Assembly: GCF_907165205.1 (NCBI RefSeq)
Contig: NC_058197.1
Span: 18,375,766-18,439,765 of the forward strand
Length of the DNA: 64,000 bases
DNA from: Coccinella septempunctata
Taxonomy: Eukaryota > Arthropoda > Insecta > Coleoptera > Coccinellidae
Direction of reading: 5' to 3'
A program made the position numbers and the translations under genes. Shown one piece after another: positions 46,487 through 57,800 of the stretch. The notes below the pieces were generated by a model. The model did not search any database. It saw only the letters and a program-made list of their open reading frames with translations, and had not been told where the DNA came from. Numbering within the stretch: position 1 is the first letter of the stretch; the number at the start of each line of letters is the position of its first letter.

Positions 46487-47774
46487 GTAAGACGAAACAA
46501 ACAGTTTAACGATGACATTCGCGTCGGTTAAAACAAACACTCATCTGTGCGCCTCCGTATAAATTCGAACAACGGAAAGAATTCTAGAACACCTGAGCTG
46601 ATTTCTGCAAGCTCGTCGAAGTACATAACAATTCTCGAAACGACTAGATTGATATGAATTGTATTCATATAGAAGGACTTTGCTGACAGCAATTTCCGCG
46701 TAGAGAATAGTGGGCTTTTATTCAGACATCTATCCCAGATTTGTTAACGATGAGTCATCGAAGGTTCGCCCACCATGTGAGAAAAACAGAGCCTCGGTTG
46801 TGAACAATATCCAGGCCCTTTTAAGTGTGAGATGGTCATTCAAATCCATCTTGAAATAAGTAGAATTTTCCTTCACACTTTTCCTCCTTTTCCCTTATAT
46901 CGGAGATCCGAAAATGCCATACAGAATCCGCGTAGGCGTCTTGGACCCTATAAAACTTCCCCAAGTACACCAGAAGTTTCTTTCGGAGGGTCGCCAGCAA
47001 AAACTACCCGGGGATGAAGCAGGGAAATGATTTTTTGCTCGTGTCGTATTATCAAGGGCTTTCCCGCGCACTGGATTTTCCAGACGTTTTACCGTTGTCG
47101 TAGTTTCTTGGGAAAGTGGAAAAGGAGCTGGATTCGCTGAGAAGTTCGGACACGGAGAGCGGTTGAAGAGAACTTGGGTTTAGTCTGTTTTCCTCCGGGA
47201 TAGAACACGTCGTTTTTCTAGACCGTGAGGGAGACGCAGGACTTCTGTTGGAAAGGAAAATAACGATTGACTTCGATAGTATTGTCCGGCCCAAGTTCGA
47301 ACGAACGATATTCGAAATATCGTCGAAGTTTTGGATGTATGTCAATTTGTCGTGTCGAAATACGTGAGTGTCTGTTAATGGCACTGTTCTCCAGCTATTC
47401 CTAAAATACCTAATGGATTTTTCTAACGGTGGAACTTCGAAAAGGTCGCCAATATCTATTCGGACTCTTATCTCTTCCCTGATTGATAAATGGATGCCGA
47501 AAAGAATACGATGATACGAACCAATAAATATCCATATTTTATAGTGGGCGACCCCGGTGACCTTTCAGGAACGCGTACATAAATCCAGGGTTCATTATCT
47601 TCCTCGATGATTTATGTTTATTCAATGATTTTTTGGAGTTTGTCCCGATTCTTTATGCATTCGGAAATACGTTGATTATTGTTATCGGTTTCGATTATTG
47701 GTGTCAGCCAGTCCATAAATTATCGGCTCTGATGACAGTCGATCGGTTTCAATTCGAAGACGTTATACAGTGTG
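46487..47774. other. Probable intron, unique sequence
   Basis: Starts with the GTAAGA donor. No further exon with matching phase was found. Short frames on both strands are unremarkable. Confidence 0.4.
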
Positions 47775-48258
47775 GCCAGATATCCATGGAAGTACGGAAA
47801 TCGTATATGTACCTAACTAAAAACTTGAAAATGAAAAATAAAAATGGGTATTTAAAATTTGAAGCGTTTCGTTTCTATTGCACGAGTTGGCAACATCAAC
47901 TGAAATATGCATTGATAATAAAGGACAACAAACACACTATCTGGACGAGATAGACAAAGATGGCTGTCTATGAAGTCTGCGACGAACGAGGAAGGTCGTA
48001 AAATTTTATGGGATTTTTATGGCCGGTTGCTGTTGAAGCTCGCCAGTCAGTACGCGCCTTATGATGGCTGTAAATCAACAGCTGTTATTTTATAAAGAAG
48101 CCATTGTTCTTTTTATTTTCTAGTAGGCGCTGTTGTCAAATCGTAAACTAGAAACGAAGCGATTTAAATTTTAAAACCTCGTATTTGAAGAATGATTTCA
48201 AATGGTTTCCGCTGTGCATTTCAAGAATTCATGATTGAAACTCATAATTATTCAGTTT

Positions 48259-49143
48259 AGGCCCGTTTGCACCAATACCCTTAAAGCGGCTACTTAACTA
48301 AGTGTTGTTTGAAGTTAATGGACGCTTAATTTTATTGCACGACACTGGCTTAACAGAATCTTAAGTAAGGGGCCCTTAAGTTTTTATTTCTAGTGATAGT
48401 TCAGTTTTTTATTTTGGTGCAACTTCATCCTAGTCCAATAAAGCCATTTCATTGGTTGACCGGTTGCCGATGATCGTTGTCATTTCATTAACCTAACTTT
48501 ATTGTCCTGTCAGTCAGTGTCAAGGATATTATTATAATATTATCAAAGAGTAACAACTTTTTGTTGAATTTTTGTTGAGTTAGCATTATTATTGATAATG
48601 ATAATGATTGTCAAATAAAAGGTACCTAAGTTTATATAAGTACAACACTTTCTTTGTAAGGTCTTGTGTGAATTTGTTTTATTAATGTTGAAGAGGAACG
48701 TGAAGAAAATGTCCTTATTGCCCTTGTTAGTACGAATACGGTGAATGATTGCCAAGCAAGTGGTGGTAATTTACGAAGGGCACTCAACTTCTCAACAGAA
48801 GAAAAGAGTTTGTTGCTAACTATAGTATGATTTGTGACACCAAATTGAAAATTAAAAAAGACTGATGGCATTACAATAAAGGCAAAAGAAAAGGCTTGGT
48901 GTTCAGTAATGAATTCATTCAATTTTCAAAATCCATCAAAAATGGGAAGTTCTGCAGCCAGTTCAACAAATTATTTCAGGTTAGAATCCGTCCCTTAAAT
49001 ACCTAAGTGGTCATTACAGCAGCACTTAAATTTAAGGTTAGCTTTAGCCATTTAAATCATTTAACAGTTGGTGCAACGTAATTTAAGTTAAGGGTTCATT
49101 TAAGGGACACTTAACACTAAGTGCGTTTGGTGCAAACGGGTCT
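48259..49143 (+). mobile_element. Harbinger-like non-autonomous DNA transposon, 885 bp
   Basis: The 17-bp terminal inverted repeats AGGCCCGTTTGCACCAA (48,259-48,275) and TTGGTGCAAACGGGTCT (49,127-49,143) match at 16 of 17 positions. Subterminal zones on both sides are rich in CTTAA and ACTTAACACTAAGTG-type words. The termini resemble a common insect MITE class (G-C-rich tip, then TTGCACCAA) associated with PIF/Harbinger transposons, and the interior keeps a Myb/SANT-like remnant, the second protein of that superfamily. No transposase is present. A clear 3-bp target duplication was not seen (left flank GTTT, right flank TGAA), so the exact ends may be off by one or two bases. Confidence 0.72.
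48783..48980 (+). pseudogene. Myb/SANT-like DNA-binding domain remnant
   Basis: The plus strand reads LNFSTEEKSLLLTIV then a stop. After a frame change it gives KLKIKKD and, in a further frame, KTDGITIKAKEKAWCSVMNS followed by FNFQNPSK. The order (NFSxEEKxLLLxIV, KKTDxxxxKxKxxAW, xxxxEFN) fits the Myb/SANT-like domain encoded by Harbinger elements and by related insect proteins. In those transposons it binds DNA and helps bring the transposase to the ends. At least two frame changes and one stop make it non-functional here. It lies inside the inverted-repeat element described above. Confidence 0.62.
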
Positions 49144-49185
49144 TGAACTTGCATATGCTGTGATAACCCAAATTGAGCAGAATTC

Positions 49186-50460
49186 CCCATTCTTAAGATC
49201 AAACAAGAATTATAGCAGGGATGTGAAACACAGTTTTAGCAGAGGTTTAGTGGGATCAAATCATAGCCGTAAAAACTCCAGCTCAGATATCTGATCGAGG
49301 CTTGTTTGCTTCGCGCCTTAAGTCAGATCGCAGGGCAAACTGCGGCTGCATTCTTGATAAAAGTATCGGAAAGCCCGCTGCCCCATAAAACGTCGAATAT
49401 CGACGTTACCGATTTCTTAATTTCGACCCGGTGGTGTTTGTTTGTGTGCCTTTCTACCTGTTCCGCCCGTCTGCAGTAACCCGATAAGGGTAGGGCGATA
49501 ATGAGTGCATACATTCGGACCGGCTGTGTAGTCGGCGGTTGGACAGGTCTGAGCGTCAGGGACGGGGGTTCGGTCGGGGCTGTTCGGAGTACAAGATGAC
49601 GGAGAAATTGGTCACCGTTGCCGGATTGTGTATTCTCTCCCGCTTTGGCGTGTTTGGAAGGTCGAGATTGAAGTGCGGATGGTGTTGGTATTCTCGTTGC
49701 GCCACTCTAGTTCCGAATCAATATTATCTCCGGAGATCTGGGGGATGAGCCTCCCCCTCGGGACCGAGCGGCACGTTTCTCGTATGCTCGGTTATCTTAT
49801 TGCCCCCTCAGGGGGTACCTAGCGCTCGACAAAGGATTCGAAGATCCCGTTCTCCTATTTACTTTTCCGCCGATTTGTATGCGACAAAAAACGTTTGTTC
49901 GTTCTCGTTCACCGGTGGAAGGGTCTTACGCGTAACCTTCTGCGATATTATCGAAGATGAGCCAAGTAGCTGACGAAATTCTACACGAAATTTGATTTAA
50001 AAATGACTCAATTGGCCAGAGCGGACGAAAAGTGTTTGCGGACAAAAAGTGATTGCGGACGAAAAGTGTCGTAAGATGTCATCCATTCTTTGTGGATGGC
50101 GTAGATCTAGATCCCGGGCCAGAAATTCCTCTGCACGCCGCTGGACCAGTCGTGCGGCTTCCAAAGATGATCATCGTCATCATCATCTTATCGGAACAAA
50201 TCCGAAGCTAGCCTGTTTCTGGTAAACTCGTACGTTTGCTACATACCATTATTAATTTCTCCTCTTCCTTCTGCGACTTAATGGGTATCGTACGGTGACT
50301 TAATGCACGATTTCAGTGGCACATACGATAAGGCTGATTGATTTGTCGTTAATTTATTTATCTTGTTCATGTTTCGAGGATGATACGTGGGCGACGTATG
50401 TGGAATTTCACCTTTTTGGGATTCAACGGGGAATCTACCGTGATTCCAAAGTGCGCAAGG
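49186..50460. other. Unique-looking non-coding DNA
   Basis: CpG-rich between about 49,320 and 49,760, then AT-richer. The phrase GCGGACGAAAAGTG or a variant occurs three times at 50,020-50,068. No gene recognised. Confidence 0.4.
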
Positions 50461-52270
50461 ATTTTGATTCGACTTTGAGTTGAATTTTACTCTCAGGTAG
50501 ATTCGACTTTTAGCAAGATTTTACTCTTAGGTAGATTTGATTTTTAGGTAGATTTGACTCTTGGGTGGATTCGACTTTTGGGTAGATTTTACTTTCAGTT
50601 AGGTTTGCCTTGTAGGTAGATTCAACTTTTAGGGAAATTTGCCTCTTAGGTACATTTCACTGATAGTTAGATTTTACTTTTACGTACATCCAACTATTAG
50701 GTAAGTTGGACTCTTAGGTAGATTTCACTTTCAGTTAGATTTGACTCTTGGTAGATTTCACTTTCAGTTAGATTTGACTTTTGGGTAGATTTGACTTTCA
50801 GATAGGTTTGCCTTGTAGGTAGATTTAACTTTTAGGGAAATTTGACTCTTAGGTACATTTCACTCTTATTTAGATGTTACTTTTGGATAGATTTGACTTT
50901 CAGATAGGTTTGCCTTGTAGGTAGATTTAACTTTTAGGGAAATTTGACTCTTAGGTACATTTCACTCTTATTTAGATGTTACTTTTGGATAGATTTGTCT
51001 TTCAGATAGGTTTGCCTTGTAGGTAGATTTAACTTTTAGGGAAATTTGACTCTTAGGTACATTTCACTCTTATTTAGATGTTACTTTTGGATAGATTTGA
51101 CTTTCAGATAGGTTTGCCTTGTAGGTAGATTTAACTTTTAGGGAAATTTGACTCTTAGGTACATTTCACTCTTATTTAGATGTTACTTTTGGATAGATTT
51201 GTCTTTCAGATAGGTTTGCCTTGTAGGTAGATTTAACTTTTAGGGAAATTTGACTCTTAGGTACATTTCACTCTTATTTAGATGTTACTTTTGGATAGAT
51301 TTGTCTTTCAGATAGGTTTGCCTTGTAGGTAGATTTAACTTTTAGGGAAATTTGACTCTTAGGTACATTTCACTTATAGTTAGATTTTACTTTTACGTAC
51401 ATCCAACTATTAGGTAAGTTGGACTCTTAGGTAGATTTCACTTTTAATTGGATTTGACTCTTAAGTAGATTTCACTTTCAGTTAGATTTGACTCTTGGTA
51501 GATTTCACTTTCAGTTAGATTTGACTTTTGGGTAGATTTGACTTTCAGATAGGTTTGCCTTGTAGGTAGATTTAACTTTTAGGGAAATTTGACTCTTAGG
51601 TACATTTCACTCTTATTTAGATGTTACTTTTGGATAGATTTGTCTTTCAGATAGGTTTGCCTTGTAGGTAGATTTAACTTTTAGGGTAATTTGTCTCTTA
51701 GGTAGATTTCACTTTCAGGTAGATGTTACTTTTGGATAGATTTGACTTTCAGATAGGTTTGCCTTGTAGGTAGATTTAACTTTTAGGGAAATTTGACTCT
51801 TAGGTAGATTTAACTTTTAGTAAGATTTTACTTTCGGATAGATTTGACTTTCAGATAGATTTGCCTTTTAGGTCGATTCGACTTTAAGGTAGGGTTAACT
51901 TTTAGTTAATTTTGAATCTTAAGTAGATTTCACTTTTAGGTAAATTCAACTCTTGGGTAAATTGGACTCTTAGGTAGATGTAACTTTAAGATGGATTTGA
52001 CTTTGAGGTAGATTTGACAAAAGTCAAATCTACCTTAAAAGGTAGATTCGACTCTTAAGTAAATTTCACTCTTAGGTACATTTGACTCTTAGGTACATTT
52101 GACTCTTAGGTACATTTGACTCTTATGTACATTTGACTTTTAGGAATATTTTAGTTTTAGTGTTTTAGATTGATTTGAACCTTAGCTAGATTTGAATTCT
52201 AGGTGTATTTAACTTTCAGTTGAATTTTGCGTGATAATAGATTTAACTTTCTGGTAGATTCGTCTCCAGG
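50461..52270 (+). repeat. 20-bp minisatellite with a 102-bp higher-order unit
   Basis: Small units of about 20 bp of the form TTAGGTAGATTTGACTCTTA make up the array. In the middle five of them form a 102-bp unit: GCCTTGTAGG starts at 50,810, 50,912, 51,014 and 51,116 and continues at 102-bp steps to about 51,320, then again from about 51,558 to 51,762. The flanking parts are unordered small units. GTAC and TAGATT words are frequent. A local inversion lies near the right end. Confidence 0.93.
52006..52035. repeat. Perfect 13-bp hairpin inside the 102-bp array
   Basis: AGGTAGATTTGAC, a 4-A loop and GTCAAATCTACCT form a perfect inverted repeat. A second overlapping pair (AATCTACCT..AGGTAGATT) follows immediately. 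This is the only place in the array where the small unit runs backwards. Confidence 0.9.
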
Positions 52271-53655
52271 TTAAGCAGTACATTGAACGGTAATTGAAAT
52301 GCAATAACGCTACGAGTAAGATTTGTGATGTTGAATGCGTATTTAGTCCTCTGTACAAACATCGCTTACACTGACTTCCACATCTTTCCAGCTACTCACA
52401 GTGGTTTCTTTCAATCGGTTCACAGTGGCCACGGCATTATTTCCATGGTCGCGCTGTGTGTAAACGATTTTACGGCCTGCTTGCGGTGATTTATTTAACG
52501 TTAATTAATCATTCATTACGCTACAAGCCACAATTTGTAATAAATAATGGCTCATTGTGATGCCCGGTAGTGTGGGCTCATGTTAAAAGTATAAAACTCG
52601 AGCTCGTGGAACTGGCACCGTTGAAATATACACGAGACACACACCACGAAAATGATGGAGTTATTAATGGAGAACGCCATTAACATAAAGCTACTTGATA
52701 TCCCGGCATAATGTTGTATATTAGGCACTATTGAATATTCCATTAACCGTTTTTCGGATTCCTGAAAGAATGGGCGCTGCAACGAAACGAACTGGCTGTC
52801 GTTAAACGATAATGCGCAGCCTTTCCTAGCGTTATGGGCCGTTCGATTGTTGCTGGTGTGCGGAAGGAATGTAAATAAGGTGGGAAAAGGGGTTCAATGA
52901 TCTCGTTTTTCGAAGGGTAATCAAAACAGGAATTCTGAAGGCTTGGAGTTTGGTCTCGGAAGGATATTGGAAGTGTTATAAAACGATCAAGAATGGCACA
53001 TGCGACTTCTGAAGGTTCTTTTCTCACCTACAGCAGCATTAGAACTGATTTAAAACGATGGTGAAGAACTGGGGAGGTTTGGGAAGCAGGAATATTGTTT
53101 TTGTAGATCTTAAACCACCTCCATGTCATACCCTAGATGCAGCAAGCTGATTCAGAGCGATAACAACGAAATTTCACGACCAAATCGACAGCATCCGATC
53201 CTATCCAACAGAGAACGGATAAAATTGAAATGACTGATGCATCCCATATATCTCCCCCTACTAAGATATTCCAAGGCGGTCGCCTCATCGATGAATTCTT
53301 CGCGCGTCGTCCGTATAAAAATTTCCAGAATGTTTTCTACTCATCATACTGTTATCCGAGGCGATCTCGGCGAACGTTGGGGAGACGAGTGTGGGTAGTT
53401 GGCTCACGTACCAGCGCCATCTAGTTATTATAAATGAGTGCGTTACGTCTCTGCGAGATGCTGCGTCAACCTCTATCGTTCCTGACGTATGGGTGTAAGG
53501 GGCTTCATCTCCTGTGTGTATTCCCGGATTGCCGAATATGAGACGGAACAGGGATGTAATTTAGTTTGGACTGAAATGATGGAGGAGGATCGTGCCGCGC
53601 CTAGAAGGAGGCGTCTAGATTTGGGGACGAGGGAAGCAAAGGTGATTGGGGTAAC
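52271..53655. other. Unique-looking non-coding DNA
   Basis: No gene, repeat or element recognised, apart from a CTCF-like word at 53,414. Confidence 0.4.
53414..53423 (-). promoter_or_regulatory. CTCF-like core motif
   Basis: ACCAGCGCCATCTAG reads CTAGATGGCGCTGGT on the minus strand, the best of the three CTCF-like words in the window because the flanking CT and CTGG also fit the insect consensus. Binding is inferred. Confidence 0.35.
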
Positions 53656-53659
53656 TGGA

Positions 53660-54262
53660 CGTCAACCAGAGAAAACAAAGTGACTTTACTATGGGTACCA
53701 GGGCACTGTGGTGTTGAAGGAAACGAGAAAGCCGATGTACTTGCAAAAAGACCATCAATGTTAACACCTGCTGGACCTGAGCCTCTCTGTAGGCTTCGAA
53801 AATACCAATATAAGGCAGCAGTCTAACAATAGGAGTTGAACAACAGAATAACCCCCTGGAGAAACACTTCTGGACCTACTCAGTCAAAGAAATTTGTGAT
53901 GATTTCACCGACTAACACCAGAAAATTGCTAAAGCTGTAACGAGAGGAGCTTCGGGTGATGGTGGGACTGCTTACAGGGCACTGCCGGTACAAATATCAC
54001 TTGTACCTCATGGGATAGTCAGCACAGGAGATTTGAAGGCTCTGTGGATCAGAAGCAGAAACAGCTGAACACATGGTACCCAAGTGTCCAGAGCTGGCTG
54101 GACTAAGAACCACTCATATAGGGAAACCGGTCTTGGATACTCACGAGGTAACAACCAAGGCCCCTAAGGATGTTGTCGGTTTTATCAACAACATTGACGA
54201 CCTTCTTGGGTCCCTAGGAATGAGTAGTGTAGAGAACAAAAGTTCTACGTGGTCGTAGTTTC
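53660..54262 (+). pseudogene. Non-LTR retrotransposon 3' end, left arm of an inverted pair
   Basis: From 53,680 the frame reads VTLLWVPGHCGVEGNEKAD, the conserved RNase H C-terminal block with HC-GVEGNEKAD intact, then VLAKRPS. Later come KKFVMISPTNTRKLLKL, GLLTGHCRYKYHLYLMG, RLCGSEAETAEHM and KCPELAGLRTTHIGKPVLDT. Stops interrupt it before the knuckle and after HLYLMG. The knuckle His is kept but the third Cys is Pro (AEHMVPKC). The coding end and its short 3' tail (TTCTACGTGGTCGTAGTTTC) match the 28.6-kb copy. The next element starts at once in the opposite direction. Confidence 0.85.
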
Positions 54263-54840
54263 CAAGAGGCTAATTGAGTCTCAATGGTATTGATGAAACC
54301 GACAACATCCTTAGGGGCCTTGGCCATTACCTCGTGAGTATCTAGGACTGGTTTCCCTATATGAGTGGTTCTTGGGTCAGCCAGCTCTTGACACTTGCAT
54401 ACCTTGTGTTCAGCTGTTTCTGCCCCTGTTCCACAGAGCCTGCAAATCTCATCTGCTGACTTTCCCATACGGTACAAGTGATATTTGTACCGACAGTGCC
54501 CTGTCAGCAGTCCCACAATCACCCAAAGCTCAGCTCGTGACAGCTTTAGCAGTTTTCTGGTGTAGGTCGGTGAAATGATCACGAATTTCTTTGACTGAGT
54601 AAGTGCAGGAGTGTTTCTCCAGAGGGTTAGCCTGTTGTTCAACTCCCATCGTTGGACTGCATCCTTATTTTGGACTTTTCCAAGCCCACAGAAAGACTAA
54701 GGTCCAGCAGGTGTTAACCTTGATGCTCATTTTGCAAGTTCATCGGCTTTCTCATTTCCTTCAACATCACAATGCCCTGGTACCCATAGTAGAGTCACTT
54801 TGTTGTCTCTGTCCGGTTGCTTTATGGCCACTCCCATGTC
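54263..54840 (-). pseudogene. Non-LTR retrotransposon 3' end, right arm of an inverted pair
   Basis: On the minus strand, 54,830 downward reads KVTLLWVPGHCDVEGNEKAD, ELAK, stop. A 142-codon frame (54,642-54,214) then contains KKFVIISPTYTRKLLKLSRA, GLLTGHCRYKYHLYRMGKSA, EICRLCGTGAETAEH and KVCKCQEL. This knuckle keeps all ligands (C-x2-C, H, C). It is the best preserved C-terminus of the family in the window. The frame's last residues run across the joint into the left arm. Both arms begin at nearly the same point upstream of RNase H and meet tail to tail. Confidence 0.85.
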
Positions 54841-55849
54841 AGCTGCTTATAATTGGACTGAATTTATCGGTGGAAACAACGAAGCTGAGTTTTCATAATC
54901 CCTCATTCATGTTCTACGCCATAAAGCCAGTTGTTCGTCTCCTCCATTCCTCCAATTGATCCCTTCTTTGTCCCGTGACACCCAGCCGTCGCCCTTAAGT
55001 CCCAGCGTTTGAAACTTTCTTCTCCGCCACCTTCAAAAGCTACGCGTCCTTCCAGTAGCAGCGGCTCCAGCGACGCCTCGCCTATATATCGAATAATTTC
55101 CTATCTGCCTTAAGGACCCTTTCAGACGCAGATTGAATTCGGCTAGCAAATGGGATTCCGATATATACGCGACGGCATCGTAGTCGGCCTCCGCGTTCGG
55201 TCGCGCCTAAAATGGGCGCCTTTGAAGTTTACCGCCCCTCCCGCCGCCCTACCGACAACTTGGCTACCTTTCCGGAGGGGCCTGGGGGGTAATTGGGCCG
55301 TGAGGAGACGCGGGGGGAATTTGTCGCTACGTGTGTGTGGAGGTTGGGTCTCCGCGCGCGCGGGGAGGATGTCCTGGGGGTGGCGGAGCAATTTGATAGC
55401 TTTGTGTAGCTGTGGGGGACGCTCGGGTGGATCTGATGACGTTTTGGGGGGTTGTGTTGGGTCTGAGAGCTCGTAGTTATCTTGAGGTATCACTATATGA
55501 AAATAGTATCCCTTGCGATATTCGACGCCATATGGTCTCCTGACGCGTGTCCTGATGTTTGACTGCTGGAAAACCTTCATACAAACCCTCCTCCAGAAGT
55601 GCACCACTAGAAGGTTAAATCTCCTTCATCATAACCACCAAAAATCTGTTTTTCGCGATTATTTCGTCAGACTGAGACTATGGTTGTTGGTTTGAAGATG
55701 GACATTCTATACGGTTGGTTGCGATCAATTTGTATAAACACTGTGAGCGTGATTACAGTAACCCCTATAAGCTTAAAGGGGAAGGGAGTTGTTTTGAAGG
55801 TGATTCAATTACCTTGTGTCAACTTTCGACGCGTATCTCTCAAAAAAAT
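54841..55849. other. Unique-looking non-coding DNA, GC-rich
   Basis: A G-rich stretch on the plus strand lies at 55,270-55,470. A 154-codon minus-strand frame (55,143-55,607) is proline-rich with no recognised domain; composition alone can explain it. Confidence 0.45.
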
Positions 55850-57800
55850 CAGGGTAGATCTAAATGTGATACATATTCTGAAAGAGCAACTCTTCTAGTA
55901 ATAAATTTGAGAATTTCATCCATCTCGACGCCACCGTTCGGTCTTGAGGAAGTTTTAACTGAACCCAACTTTTCGGGAAATTTTCGCAGATCGTCATTAG
56001 AGGAATTAATCTTCCAGAAAAACTATCGTAGATACAAACGTGATACATATTCTGAAAGAGCAACTCTTCTAGTAATAAATTTGAGAATTTTATCCATTTC
56101 GGCGCAACCGTTCGGTCTTGAGGAATTTTTAACTGAACCCAACTTTTTTTGAAATTCTTGCAGATCGTCTTTAGAGGAATTAATCTTCCAAGAAAACCAT
56201 CGTAGATCTAAACGTGATACATATTCTGAAAGAGCAACTGTTCTTGTAATAAATTTGAGAATTTCATCCATTTTGGCGCAACCGTTCGGTCTTGAGGAAT
56301 TTTTAACTGAACCCAACTTTTTGGGATATTTTCGCAGATCGTCTTTAGAGGAATTAATCTTCCAGGAAAACCATCGTAGATCTAAACGTGATACATATTC
56401 TGAAAGAGCAACTCTTCTAGTAATAAATTTGAGAATTTCATCCATTTCGGCGCAACCGTTCGCTCTTGAGGAATTTTCAACTAAACCCAACTTTTTGGGA
56501 TATTTTCGCAGATCGTCATTAGAGGAATTAATCTTCCAGAAAAACTATTGTAGATACAAACGTGATACATATTCTGAAAGAGCAACTCTTCTAGTAATAA
56601 ATTTGAGAATTTTATCCATTTCGGCGCAACCGTTCGGTCTTGAGGAATTTTTAACTGAACCCAACTTTTTTTGAAATTCTTGCAGATCGTCTTTAGAGGA
56701 ATTAATCTTCCAGGAAAACTATCGTAGATCCAAACGTGATACATATTCTGAAAGAGCAACTCTTCTAGTAATAAATTTGAGAATTTCATCCATTTCGGCG
56801 CAACCGTTCGGTCTTGAGGAAGTTTTAACTGAACCCAACTTTTTGGGAAATTTTCGGAGATCGTCTTTAGAGGAATTAATCTTCCAGGAAAACTATCGTA
56901 GATCCAAACGTGATACATATTCTGAAAGAGCAACTCTTCTAGTAAAAAATTTGAGAATTTCATCCATTTCGACGCAACCGTTCGGTCTTGAGGAAGTTTT
57001 AACTGAACCCAACTTTTTGGGAAATTTTCGCAGATCGTCTTTAGAGGAATTAATCTTCCAGGAAAACTATCGTAGATCCAAACGTGATACATATTCTGAA
57101 AGAGCAACTCTTCTAGTAATAAATTTGAGAATTTCATCCATTTCGGCGCAACCGTTCGGTCTTGAGGAATTTTTAACTAAACCCAACTTTTTGGGATATT
57201 TTCGCAGATCGTCTTTAGAGGAATTAATCTTCCAGGAAAACCATCGTAGATCTAAACGTGATACATATTCTGAAAGAGCAACTCTTCTAGTAATAAATCT
57301 GACAATTTCATCCATTTAGGCGCAACCGTTCGGTCTTGAGGAATTTTTAACTGAACCCAACTTTTTGGGAATTTTTCGGAGATCGTCTTTAGAGGAATTA
57401 ATCTTCCAGGAAAACTATCGTAGATTCAAACGTGATACATATTCTGAAAGGGCAACTCTTCTAGTAATAAATCTGACAATTTCATCCATTTAGGCGCAAC
57501 CGTTCGGTCTTGAGGAATTTTTAACTGAACCCAACTTTTTTGGAAACTTTCGCAGATCGTCTTTAGAGGAATTAATCTTCCAGGAAAACTATCGTAGATC
57601 GTTACTTGATACATATTCTGAAAGAGCAACTCTTCTAGTAATGAATCTGAGAATTCCATCCATTTCGGCGCAACCGTTCAGTCTTGAGGAATTTTTAACT
57701 GACCCCATCTTTTTGAGATTTTTCGAAGGTCGGACTTCGAGTAGTTTTTCTCCCAGGCAAATTATCGTAGATCTAAATGTGATACCTACTCTGAAAAAGC
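55850..57800 (+). repeat. 174-bp satellite, main array, about eleven units
   Basis: GTGATACATATTCTG or a close variant starts at 55,866, 56,040, 56,214, 56,388, 56,562, 56,736, 56,910, 57,084, 57,258, 57,432, 57,606 and 57,779, i.e. 174 bp apart except the last (173). Frames stay open on both strands because 174 is a multiple of three. The plus frame repeats QPFGLEEFLTEPNFLG and FRRSSLEELIFQENYRRSKR; the minus frame repeats FQNMYHVWIYDSFPGRLIPL. Copies show many amino-acid changes and stops (after PNFF in two units), so a protein is unlikely. Units at 55,866/56,388 and 56,040/56,562 share private variants, pointing to a three-unit (522-bp) higher-order duplication. Orientation is opposite to the array at 754-1,556. 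Confidence 0.95.

Larger units (their letters stand above)
47775..49185 (+). repeat. Dispersed repeat, copy 2, split by a transposon
   Basis: It matches the 9.5-kb copy in inverted orientation from about 47,837 (AATGAAAAATAAAAATGGGT) through CGTATTTGAAGAATGATTTC at 48,179-48,198. The match resumes at ATAACCCAAATTGAGCAGAA (49,162-49,181). The gap is filled by the Harbinger-like element plus about 60 bp on its left and 18 bp on its right that copy 1 lacks. CAGTGTGGCC at 47,771 may mark the left end. Class unknown. Confidence 0.82.

Noticed and set aside
55143..55607. 154-codon proline-rich minus-strand frame
   Set aside because: Explained by GC-rich composition; overlapping plus-strand frames of similar length exist.
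56481..57319. Long overlapping frames of 218 and 180 codons on both strands
   Set aside because: Same cause: the 174-bp array. Other units of the array contain stops or changed frames.
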